From JAFGPL01 sp046485045 (GTDB lineage: Bacteria > Bacteroidota > Bacteroidia > Bacteroidales > UBA10428), in assembly GCA_046485045.1 (NCBI GenBank), contig JAWOHT010000026.1, positions 1 through 5,781 on the forward strand: a stretch of DNA of 5,781 nt. Direction: 5' to 3'. The notes beneath the pieces were generated by a model. It was not told the origin of the DNA and made no database searches. It worked only from the letters and a program-made list of their open reading frames with translations. The first letter of the stretch is position 1, and the number at the start of each line of letters is the position of its first letter. Made by a program: the position numbers and the translations under genes. Shown piece after piece: positions 1-5,366 of the stretch.

Positions 1-1328
1 GTTTCGGCTGAATAGCCTGTGAGCATAAGCATTGGGACGAAAATGGGTGCGAGCAAAGCCCATTTGGCCGAAGCGCTGCCCATAAGCAGGTTTACAAGAG
101 ATGACATAATAATAAAAGCCACCAGCAAAGGCCCGCCGGTAAAGCCGATGGCATTCAGTGCGCTTGATCCTTTCACCGCCAGCACGCTGCCCAGGTTCGA
201 CCAGTTGAAATACGCCACAAATTGCGAAGCCACAAAGGCAATCACAATGTACATTCCCATGGTTGACATGCTTTTGGCGGTCATATCCGTAACATCCTTG
301 TCGCTTTTAATTGTCTTGGCCACGATGCCATAAACCAGGCCTGTGAAAAGGAAAAGAAAGAACATGATAGGGACAAGCGAGTCGTAAAACGGGCGCATAC
401 TGCGAGAGCCGGTATCGGGGTTTATTTCTCCGCGCAAAAGTCCGTCAGCAGGGATGATGGTGAGGAGCACGATACCCAAAAGCACTACGTTGGTAAATAT
501 GGCCCAGCCCAAGGCTTTACGTTCGCGGCTGGTAATAGCAGGTTGTTCTTCAATGATCACTTCACTGGAAGGCTTGTATTCGCCAAGGCGCGGCACAAGT
601 ATCTTTTCTGTGACCCATGTTCCAACAATCCCTATCAGTGGCACGGAGGCCGCCATAAGATAGTAGTTCGAGAGCGGGTTTACTGAATAGTAAGGATCAA
701 TGATCTGGGCGGCCGATTCAGTAAAAGCAGCGATCATGGGATCAAGCCCGGTTGGAATAAAATTGGCTCCGAACCCACCCGAGACTCCGGCAAACGCAGC
801 GCCGATACCGGCGAGCGGATGCCTCCCTAATCCATAAAAGATGGCTCCTCCCAATGGGATCAGAACCACATAACCTGCATCAGCAGCCACAGAGCTGACC
901 ATACCGGCTACTACAATAGAAAAAGTAATGACCGAGCGCGGCACTTTGGAAACAAAAAGCCTTAAACCAACCGATATCATACCTGTGTATTCGGCCACGC
1001 CAATGCCCAGCATCACAACCAACACCAGGCCAAGTGGCGGGAAATTGGCAAAAGTGGTCACCATTTTGGTCATGATAAGCTGGAAACCATCGCGCGACAG
1101 CAAATTGATCACTTCGATGGTGTCAACCGGGTTGCCATCACGATCGAGGAGGCCTGCAGCTTTTCCGGGATGATCAACGGAAATACCGCCAAAAATCCAG
1201 GAAAGCAATAAAGTGATGCCCATCAGGATGACGAAAAGGGTAACTGGTTGTGGCAGTTTATTCCCAACAACTTCCAGGCTGTCAAGAATACGTTTTACAA
1301 AGTCTTTTTTCTTCGCTTTATCTGTCAT
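1..1328 (-). CDS. AbgT-family transporter, C-terminus outside the window
   Basis: Integral membrane transporter of the AbgT family. Characterised members move p-aminobenzoyl-glutamate inward (E. coli AbgT) or act as proton-driven antimetabolite (sulfonamide) exporters (YdaH, MtrF). I translated the reverse strand from the ATG at 1326-1328: 442 codons stay open to the window edge, against about 500-550 residues for the family, so most of the protein is present. It begins MTDKAKKKDFVKRILDSLE, a charged N-terminus, followed by a first membrane span starting near residue 27 (PQPVTLFVILMG). A family-typical segment near residue 180 reads GGFGANFIPTGLDPM. A hydrophilic loop lies around residues 240-275. 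Near the edge comes the signature NLLMGSASAKWALLAPIF followed by MLTGYSAE. No frameshift was seen. The gene is by eye clearly more GC-rich than the cluster at 2250-4010. Family confidence is high; the substrate is unknown, and no folate or peptidase (AbgA/AbgB-like) partner is visible. Confidence 0.93.
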   Translation of the reverse strand, partial: MTDKAKKKDFVKRILDSLEVVGNKLPQPVTLFVILMGITLLLSWIFGGISVDHPGKAAGLLDRDGNPVDTIEVINLLSRDGFQLIMTKMVTTFANFPPLGLVLVVMLGIGVAEYTGMISVGLRLFVSKVPRSVITFSIVVAGMVSSVAADAGYVVLIPLGGAIFYGLGRHPLAGIGAAFAGVSGGFGANFIPTGLDPMIAAFTESAAQIIDPYYSVNPLSNYYLMAASVPLIGIVGTWVTEKILVPRLGEYKPSSEVIIEEQPAITSRERKALGWAIFTNVVLLGIVLLTIIPADGLLRGEINPDTGSRSMRPFYDSLVPIMFFLFLFTGLVYGIVAKTIKSDKDVTDMTAKSMSTMGMYIVIAFVASQFVAYFNWSNLGSVLAVKGSSALNAIGFTGGPLLVAFIIMSSLVNLLMGSASAKWALLAPIFVPMLMLTGYSAE

Positions 1329-1627
1329 TTCTCTTTGGGTTTACCTGACAAAATATTTGCAGCGACCTGTAAATACTGGTATTTAAATTGTCAGCATACA
1401 TTATAATACAGCTAACAGATCGAAACAATTACATGTTTAGATAACCCAAAAAATCTTGGGTAGGTTCAATAAGAAGAAAAATTTAATGGGTTTGAGAAAA
1501 GAGGCTGTCAATTTTGACTACCCGCTCGGCGAACAAATTCTGACATGGTAGACAAGTTACATCTAAGTGGTTTAACACTGTTCTCAAAGAAGACTTTAAG
1601 GTCTATCCTTAATATCGTACCAATCAT
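1329..1627. other. Intergenic region upstream of the AbgT gene
   Basis: No convincing gene is seen in these 299 bases. They hold the leader of the AbgT gene, which has no Shine-Dalgarno sequence, and the palindrome at 1370-1385. There is a longer inverted repeat, CTGACAA (1345-1351) against TTGTCAG (1388-1394), and a 6-bp hairpin ACCCAA/TTGGGT at 1444-1461. On the minus strand, AATATTTTG (complement of about 1349-1357) is a near-miss to the Bacteroidota -7 element TAnnTTTG, so a promoter here is possible but unproven. GAGGCTGTC at 1501-1509 resembles the tips of several transposon families, but no partner repeat was found. A short open frame on the minus strand, directly after the stop of the small lipoprotein gene, contains MSEFVRRAGSQN near its end; I do not regard it as a gene. 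Confidence 0.5.
1370..1385. promoter_or_regulatory. Operator-like palindrome upstream of the AbgT gene
   Basis: The arms TAAATAC (1370-1376) and GTATTTA (1379-1385) are perfect inverted repeats around a 2-base centre TG. The site ends 41 bases upstream of the AbgT start codon, where a dimeric regulator could act. It lies inside the wider CTGACAA/TTGTCAG repeat (1345-1394). No regulator gene is visible in the window. AT-rich DNA yields short palindromes by chance, so the call is tentative. Confidence 0.3.
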
Positions 1628-1816
1628 TTACAGCACAAGCTTACCTTTGTCACCGCAAATGTTTCCGTTAAAAAAGTCAAATAATAATTGTAATTCCTGA
1701 ATTTCAGTCTGGGTAAATATCTTATTAAAAGTTCTGTTGTCTGAAAGTTTGCTTTGTCGGGAAATACAACCTGACAATCCAATTATTAGGAATACAATAA
1801 ACGGGTTCTTCTTCAT
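1628..1816 (-). CDS. Small putative lipoprotein, probably truncated
   Basis: A 62-residue product with a clear lipoprotein signal: MKK, a hydrophobic core PFIVFLIIGL, then the lipobox LSGC with the acylated cysteine at residue 17, followed by a polar stretch. It should be exported, lipid-modified and membrane-anchored. After the cysteine only 45 residues remain. The segment FTQTEIQELQLLFDFFNGNIC resembles, from memory, the first part of longer uncharacterised Bacteroidota lipoproteins, and the protein then ends after GDKGKLVL with no folded domain left. I infer that the 3' part was lost during the rearrangements next door. The start ATG is preceded by AACAAAAT and has no Shine-Dalgarno sequence. 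It could instead be a genuine very small lipoprotein; the function is unknown. Confidence 0.5.
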   Translation of the reverse strand: MKKNPFIVFLIIGLSGCISRQSKLSDNRTFNKIFTQTEIQELQLLFDFFNGNICGDKGKLVL

Positions 1817-1857
1817 ATTTTGTTAATTGCTTCTCACTCCTAAAATAGTGGCCAACG

Positions 1858-2133
1858 TCAGTTCGTCTCATAACCCACCGGGATTCTCAATTTATTTCCA
1901 AATATAAACGCATTGATCAAATATTTAATGTTTTTCTTGTGAATGTCTGCAGATGTTGTCAACACGTTATTTTTTTCAAGATTACCCTTATGTCCCTGAA
2001 AAAGGCACATGACTTTTAAAAGCAGGCTTTCAGGTACTTTCTGAAAGCATCCAGACCAAGAATCAAGAATATTGATGATTCTTCGGAGGTTATAGGCAAC
2101 TTCGCAAAAGCTTACCATGTCGCACTCATTTTT
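1858..2133 (-). pseudogene. C-terminal remnant of a DDE transposase (IS1182-like)
   Basis: The reading frame is open from 2133 to the stop at 1858-1860; an in-frame TGA lies just upstream at 2134-2136. The segment CEVAYNLRRIINILD (complement of about 2062-2106) resembles the AYNLRR-type helix near the C-terminus of IS1182-like and related DDE transposases, where it follows the catalytic glutamate. About 70 further residues up to the stop fit the length of such C-terminal tails. The DNA-binding domain and the DDE core are absent, and the frame starts without any natural initiation signal, so this is a dead fragment and not a gene. The family assignment rests on this motif alone and could be IS5- or IS4-like instead. 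No terminal inverted repeats could be matched. Confidence 0.55.
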
Positions 2134-2176
2134 TCAGGTAAATTTACTACCTAAACTTGCGTGAAATTTAAATATA

Positions 2177-2210
2177 AAAGCCTGTCCCATTTATTAACAG
2201 AACAGGCTTT
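2177..2210 (-). terminator. Rho-independent terminator of the four-gene cluster
   Basis: A perfect 9-bp stem, AAAGCCTGT (2177-2185) against ACAGGCTTT (2202-2210), with a 16-base loop. Read on the minus strand, the stem ends in GGCTTTT and runs into TATATTTAAATTT, a U-rich tail, 41 bases past the YtxH stop. On the plus strand a run of seven T (2218-2224) follows a short way beyond the stem, so it may work in both directions. A second inverted pair, GCGTG (2159-2163) and CACGC (2211-2215), can extend the structure across a 13-base bulge. Confidence 0.75.
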
Positions 2211-2251
2211 CACGCACTTTTTTTCCTAGTGTAAATTCCTACCAGGAAAGA

Positions 2252-2572
2252 TTAAGATGTGGAATGATCTGCTGCACCAAAGTTTTGTTTAAAATTTTCC
2301 GCTGCATCTTTCACGTCTTTTTTTGCCTCATAAAATTTTGATTTTCCTTTGTCAGCTAATTCTCCAACATCATTTTTGGTGTTTTCAATTTTTTGTGCAA
2401 GTGAATCATGAATTTCGTCAAACTTTGATTTTAATTCATTCATAAAATCATTGCTTTTGTCAGCAATCTGTCTGCGGGTTGTTGAACCCTTTTTGGGTGC
2501 GAGTAAAATACCTGCTATTCCACCAATGGCCAGTCCTGCCAATGCTCCAACTGCTACATTACCTTTTTTCAT
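2252..2572 (-). CDS. YtxH-domain protein
   Basis: A 106-residue protein of the YtxH family (general-stress-associated, membrane-anchored small proteins; biochemical role unknown). The N-terminus holds a glycine/alanine-rich hydrophobic segment, about residues 5-25, ending in GILLAPKKGSTTR at residues 21-33. This LLAPKKG-type junction is the family's hallmark. The remainder, residues 35-100, is lysine/glutamate-rich and reads as amphipathic helix or coiled coil, ending in a polar tail (AADHSTS). The likely topology is one short membrane segment with a cytoplasmic helical tail. It is last of four genes in the same direction, 79 bases after the lmo0937-type gene and followed by the terminator at 2177-2210. 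The start codon is preceded by nine A and by the hairpin at 2586-2618, so its translation may be adjusted separately from the rest of the operon. Confidence 0.9.
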   Translation of the reverse strand: MKKGNVAVGALAGLAIGGIAGILLAPKKGSTTRRQIADKSNDFMNELKSKFDEIHDSLAQKIENTKNDVGELADKGKSKFYEAKKDVKDAAENFKQNFGAADHSTS

Positions 2573-2585
2573 TTTTTTTTTGTTT

Positions 2586-2618
2586 TAAGCCCCACAAGTT
2601 CCTCAAAAAGGGGGCTTA
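2586..2618 (-). promoter_or_regulatory. mRNA hairpin in front of the YtxH start
   Basis: TAAGCCCC (2586-2593) and GGGGCTTA (2611-2618) form a perfect 8-bp, half-GC stem with a 17-base loop. On the minus-strand transcript the stem ends 13 bases before the YtxH ATG and is followed by AAAC and a run of A, not U, so it is not a normal terminator. It fills the gap between two genes of the cluster. It could be a processing or stabilising element that sets the relative amount of the last product. Existence of the stem is certain; the role is inferred. Confidence 0.5.
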
Positions 2619-2651
2619 TGAAGCGGATTAAGAAATTGTTATTAACTATTA

Positions 2652-2810
2652 TTAAACTCTTCTTTTATTCCCGGAGAAAAGTCTTACCAGGATAGAGATT
2701 AATGCGATTACAAGCAGCAGGTGAATAATAGCTCCTACGCTAAAGGCAAAAAAGCCTATAACCCAAAAGATTATCAATACAATTGCCACCAAATAAAGTA
2801 CATTTCCCAT
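2652..2810 (-). CDS. lmo0937-family small membrane protein (DUF5670)
   Basis: A 52-residue protein, translated from the ATG at 2808-2810 to the TAA at 2652-2654. It starts MGNVLYLVAIVLIIFWVIGF, continues through an FAFSVGAIIHLLLVIALISI segment and ends in the basic tail VRLFSGNKRRV. This is the typical form of the lmo0937/DUF5670 family: two hydrophobic spans joined by a short turn around FSVGAIIH, with a positively charged C-terminus that should stay in the cytoplasm. No catalytic residues are present, and the function of the family is unknown; it is often seen among stress-induced genes. It lies 41 bases after the DUF2383 gene and 79 bases before YtxH, in the same direction. The leader is AT-rich without a Shine-Dalgarno sequence. 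Confidence 0.88.
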   Translation of the reverse strand: MGNVLYLVAIVLIIFWVIGFFAFSVGAIIHLLLVIALISILVRLFSGNKRRV

Positions 2811-2851
2811 GTTTATTTTTTCTTCGTTTTAAAATTTAATTGATTAAGAAA

Positions 2852-3307
2852 TTAATCTTCCAATGCATCGCGCAAGGCTTTAATATGGTCATGGTCAGCC
2901 TTTAGTTGTGCTTTCTGTTCGTAAACCATGGATTGTTGTTCTGCACTTAAATAATCTGAATCATTCTCTAAGGCTTTTTCATAAGTATCTTGTGCTTTAT
3001 CTTCTCCGAACTCGCAAGAGTTGAGAATTGCTTTGCGATCCTTACCTGTAAGCGCTGCCTTAACATCCATCCATACACGAAAGAATTTTCCTGAAGTTTT
3101 TGTGCCTTCCGCTACCTCGCCACCCAAAGTGGTTACTTCCATAACTAATTCTTGTTTGCATTTTTTACTTGTTGCCATGAATTGTGCAAACAAGGTTTTT
3201 AGATCCTGTTCTTCGGTTTCATTTGAAGCAGTTTCATAACCTTCAATTCTATCGTTGTTGATAGTGATGAGTGAGTTAAGCACATCAATTGCTTTTTCTT
3301 TTTTCAT
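2852..3307 (-). CDS. PA2169-family four-helix-bundle protein (DUF2383)
   Basis: A 151-residue soluble protein of the PA2169/DUF2383 family, a ferritin-like four-helix bundle. Family features in order: helix 1 with LNSLITINNDRIEGYETAS at residues 10-28; helix 2 with DLKTLFAQFMATSKKCKQEL at 35-54; a Gly-Gly turn with a following glutamate (LGGEVAEGTKTSGKFFRVW, 61-79); helix 3 around 90-112 (CEFGEDKAQDTYEKAL); helix 4 at 121-149 with acidic and histidine residues (ADHDHIKALRDAL). The length is normal for the family. Relatives lie among stress-response and biofilm-associated genes; a metal- or ligand-binding role is suspected from the fold but not shown. There is no signal peptide, so it should be cytoplasmic. 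It lies 46 bases after the DUF6799 gene and 41 before the small membrane protein gene, which supports co-transcription. The start at 3307 gives a clean MKKEKAIDVL beginning. Confidence 0.9.
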   Translation of the reverse strand: MKKEKAIDVLNSLITINNDRIEGYETASNETEEQDLKTLFAQFMATSKKCKQELVMEVTTLGGEVAEGTKTSGKFFRVWMDVKAALTGKDRKAILNSCEFGEDKAQDTYEKALENDSDYLSAEQQSMVYEQKAQLKADHDHIKALRDALED

Positions 3308-3353
3308 TATAATTTAAAATTGTGAATTCTTATTATTGAAATTTGGCGTGAGC

Positions 3354-4007
3354 CTATTTGTTCCTGTTGTTATTCGGAACCAGGTACATGTTTTTATCTT
3401 TGTTATTTTTTACGTAAGTCAAGTTGCCCGACATATCCAGATGTTGTCCTTCTTCTATCATTGCTGATGAGCCGTCTTCTTTAACGTAATTTCCATCGAT
3501 CGCAATTTTGGTTCCGTTACTCATGGTCATTTCACGATCTAAAATTGTCGTTTGTCCGTCTTTCACCAACAATATCAGGCCGTTATACATCATAACTCCA
3601 TCGAGAACTTCTTTGTGAACAGGACTGTTTTTTGAATTTTGATTAAAATCCCTGTTGGTTTTTATGATAGTCATGTTGCCTGCCATATCCATATGTTGTC
3701 CTTCTTGCAACATTGTTTTTGTGCCATTTTTTATAGTGTAATTTCCATCGCTGGTTACTGTTGTTCCGTTACTCATGGTCATTTCATGGTCTAACGTGGT
3801 TATTAGTCCGTTTTCCACTTTCAATACTTTTCCGTCTAGCATCATTACTCCATCAGCATGAAGCCGGTCAAAGGGATTGTTTTGCATATTACGGATTTGC
3901 CTGGTGTTCAATTCCCGCGGATTCATTTTTATGGTTATTGAATCGGGTTGTGCGTAAGCACCCACAGTGATTGCAATTGCTGCCATTGCAGAGATTAATT
4001 TTTTCAT
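3354..4007 (-). CDS. Secreted protein with two DUF6799 repeats
   Basis: A 217-residue protein with a cleavable signal peptide, residues 1-19 (MKKLISAMAAIAITVGAYA, likely cut before Q20), so periplasmic or surface-exposed. A 30-residue linker leads to two copies of a repeat, residues 52-120 and 136-204, in exact register 84 residues apart with no insertions. Shared elements are DGVMM, EMTMSNGT, DGNY, EGQHMDM/EGQHLDM and GNMT/GNLT. This matches DUF6799, methionine-rich proteins of Bacteroidota with alternating short strands, of unknown function. The tail is Asn- and Lys-rich (NKDKNMYLVPNNNRNK). Several methionines lie in Met-X-Met spacing (MTM, MDM, VMM), which can bind copper(I) or silver in other proteins; that is only a suggestion here. 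It is the first gene of the four-gene cluster. An inverted repeat GTTAAA/TTTAAC at 4045-4065 lies in its leader and may be regulatory. Confidence 0.85.
   Translation of the reverse strand: MKKLISAMAAIAITVGAYAQPDSITIKMNPRELNTRQIRNMQNNPFDRLHADGVMMLDGKVLKVENGLITTLDHEMTMSNGTTVTSDGNYTIKNGTKTMLQEGQHMDMAGNMTIIKTNRDFNQNSKNSPVHKEVLDGVMMYNGLILLVKDGQTTILDREMTMSNGTKIAIDGNYVKEDGSSAMIEEGQHLDMSGNLTYVKNNKDKNMYLVPNNNRNK
3396..3602 (-). repeat. DUF6799 repeat, second copy
   Basis: This encodes residues 136-204 of the DUF6799 protein. It lies exactly 252 bases from the first copy. At DNA level the two copies still share exact tracts, for example GTTCCGTTACTCATGGTC (plus-strand reading) starting at 3511 and at 3763, with the identity running about 24 bases. 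Elsewhere they have diverged. This indicates an internal duplication of moderate age. Confidence 0.8.
3648..3854 (-). repeat. DUF6799 repeat, first copy
   Basis: This encodes residues 52-120 of the DUF6799 protein. It is colinear with the second copy over its whole length. A second near-identical DNA tract, CATATCC followed by A/G then ATGTTGTCCTT, lies at 3684 here and at 3432 in the other copy, again 252 bases apart. The 15-residue spacer between copies (FNQNSKNSPVHKEVL) is polar and has no counterpart after the second copy. Confidence 0.8.
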
Positions 4008-4493
4008 TTTGATTTAATTTAAACTATTTAATTGATTTTAATTTGTTAAACTGTTATTCTTTAACCTTCCAAATCGGATGAAACGGATCTTAGATTACTT
4101 ACCCGCTAACCTTAATGCTAAAATTTCACGGTCTGTAGTCCTGTTCTAAACCAAGTAATTTTAGTTTTGGTCTATCTACAAAGTTGATTAATATAAAAAA
4201 GAATAGCGTTACATAATTTTTAAAAGATGTTGCATAATTCACACGTTCCTCTTTGAAGAGAAACCAAATTTCCATTCCCGTTTGCGTCGAAGGTAAATTC
4301 AAGGTACTAACCCTTTGGCTCAAAGGGCATGGAATTTAGGAGGTTTCAGTCCTAGATGTGTGAAGTATACAACTTTTATACATACTAATGTAATTTTATT
4401 TACAGCTAAAACCTGACCTTTGTATGGTAGACCAGAATTGTTAAGTACACACCAGGAAGGCAACAAAAAACCAATAGTAAAACAAAATAAATT
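4008..4493. other. Divergent intergenic region between the DUF6799 and MarC genes
   Basis: This 486-base AT-rich stretch separates two diverging genes and should hold promoters for both. I see no convincing gene: the 65-codon minus-strand frame at 4126-4323 has low-complexity content and no family resemblance. Noted elements are an inverted repeat GTTAAA (4045-4050)/TTTAAC (4060-4065) near the DUF6799 start; a perfect hairpin at 4311-4327; a weak repeat TAGGA (4337-4341)/TCCTA (4350-4354); and GACCTTTG at 4415-4422, one base off the Bacteroidota -7 element TAnnTTTG and 72 bases before the MarC ATG. No good -33 TTTG partner was found for it. The region is unusually long for simple promoters, so a small RNA or a lost gene is possible. 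Confidence 0.5.
4311..4327. promoter_or_regulatory. Perfect 7-bp hairpin in the divergent region
   Basis: CCCTTTG (4311-4317) and CAAAGGG (4321-4327) are exact complements around the 3-base centre GCT. Neither side has a T-run, so it is not a standard terminator. As RNA it would be a tight stem-loop; as DNA it is a 17-base interrupted palindrome that could bind a dimeric protein. It lies 167 bases upstream of the MarC start and about 300 upstream of the DUF6799 start. Confidence 0.35.
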
Positions 4494-5192
4494 ATGAACT
4501 GGAATCTTTATGTAAATTTTTTAATTGCATTGCTTGCCATTATTAACCCTTTCTCTATACTACCCATGTGGTCCGAATTAACCAGTGATGCCAGTAATAA
4601 GGTGCGATTAAAGGTAGCCGTCAGACTGATCATATTTGCGATAATTTCCCTTACAGTATTTCTGGTAGCAGGAAAATATATCCTGAGTTATTTTGGAATT
4701 GATTTAGTGGTTTTTAAAGTAGCAGGAGGAGTTCTTTTGATGACCACCGGCATTAAAATGATTGAAGGCAAAAATGTTAAGCTGACTGAAAAGGAGAATG
4801 AAGAAGGCACCGATTTAGAACTTGCCAAGTTACGTTTTCGCAAAATTATTGTTCCCATGGGTATTCCCTTTATTGTTGGCCCGGGATCCATCACTACCGT
4901 GTTTCTTTTTGGGTTTGGATTAACATCGGTTGTTGACATTGGCGCACTTATCGCAATTCTGGTCATCGTTTTAGTTGTACTGTTTTTCCTGTTTACTTCT
5001 TTCTTCTGGGTGGAACGTAAGGTTGATCCTATCGTATTCACTGCTATTACCCGCCTGTTTGGTATAATCGTAACAGCAGTCGCATTTCAGTTTATTCTTG
5101 AAGGATTAGGTGAAATATTTCCTAACTGGGCAAACAGTCCAACTGAGATTATTGGTTCAGATAGCAAGGCCCCCAAACCGGAAACAAACTAA
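4494..5192 (+). CDS. MarC-family integral membrane protein
   Basis: A 232-residue inner-membrane protein of the MarC family (UPF0056; E. coli MarC, YhgN). Once linked to multiple antibiotic resistance, MarC itself was later shown not to be needed for it; the transported substrate, if any, is unknown. About six membrane spans are visible. Family motifs appear at both halves: INPFSILP at residues 17-24 and PMGIPFIVGPGSITT at 121-135, the Asn-Pro and Pro-Gly elements characteristic of the fold. The C-terminal span RLFGIIVTAVAFQFILEGL lies at 187-205. A charged cytoplasmic loop, residues 92-117 (KNVKLTEKENEEGTDLEL region), joins the halves. The last 20 residues are polar and make the protein slightly longer than usual. 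The ATG at 4494 follows AAACAAAATAAATT, without a Shine-Dalgarno sequence. The gene stands alone; the 3' end runs directly into transposase debris and no terminator hairpin is seen. Confidence 0.93.
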   Translation: MNWNLYVNFLIALLAIINPFSILPMWSELTSDASNKVRLKVAVRLIIFAIISLTVFLVAGKYILSYFGIDLVVFKVAGGVLLMTTGIKMIEGKNVKLTEKENEEGTDLELAKLRFRKIIVPMGIPFIVGPGSITTVFLFGFGLTSVVDIGALIAILVIVLVVLFFLFTSFFWVERKVDPIVFTAITRLFGIIVTAVAFQFILEGLGEIFPNWANSPTEIIGSDSKAPKPETN

Positions 5193-5196
5193 CTAT

Positions 5197-5343
5197 CCAT
5201 TTTTCTTTTTGCGCGAGTATAAGTTTGTGCAGTTTGCTTACCGGGTGGTCGGAAATGCGGATGAGCACATCTTTGAGCAATTGGAAGTGTTCCACATCGT
5301 TGTGCTTGCAGGTGGCCAGCGATGGATAGATCATGATTGCGTT
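5197..5343 (-). pseudogene. C-terminal remnant of an IS66-family transposase
   Basis: The frame on the minus strand reads NAIMIYPSLATCKHNDVEHF at its start, then LLKDVLIRISDHPVSKLHKLI. This matches the layout of the IS66 transposase C-terminal domain (IS66_C): a NAA-IYSL-TCK segment, then WLKDVL-RIPDHP and a final R/KL-ELLP. An in-frame TAA at 5344-5346 precedes it, so the rest of the protein is gone; the expected tryptophan of the EWLKDVL motif is replaced by glutamine-leucine (FQLLKDVL), in keeping with decay or divergence. Past the tryptophan codon at 5197-5199 the open frame continues to 5149, but those residues overlap the end of the MarC gene and are not IS66-like. By eye its codon use is more GC-rich at third positions than the neighbouring MarC gene. 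Confidence 0.7.
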
Positions 5344-5366
5344 TTATGTTTGGCAAATGTCAGTCT

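Noticed and set aside
1444..1461. Hairpin ACCCAA/TTGGGT as a terminator
   Set aside because: The stem is only 6 bp and is not followed by a T-run on either strand, and no gene ends close by in the right direction.
1501..1518. GAGGCTGTCAATTTTGAC as a transposon tip
   Set aside because: The first nine bases resemble ends of several IS families, but no inverted partner was found in the window and the distance to the transposase remnant is too large with another gene between.
1545..1700. Short plus-strand frame starting MVDKLHLSGLTLFSKK
   Set aside because: It overlaps the lipoprotein gene on the opposite strand, has no recognisable domain and no leader signal.
4126..4323. Minus-strand 65-codon open frame in the divergent region
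   Set aside because: Its sequence has no recognisable domain, has a Phe-rich AT-driven stretch, overlaps the hairpin at 4311-4327, and lacks a supporting leader. It looks like a chance frame.
4415..4422. GACCTTTG as the -7 element of the MarC promoter
   Set aside because: It differs from TAnnTTTG at the first base and has no clear TTTG about 19 bases upstream, so it is mentioned only in the intergenic entry and not called a promoter.
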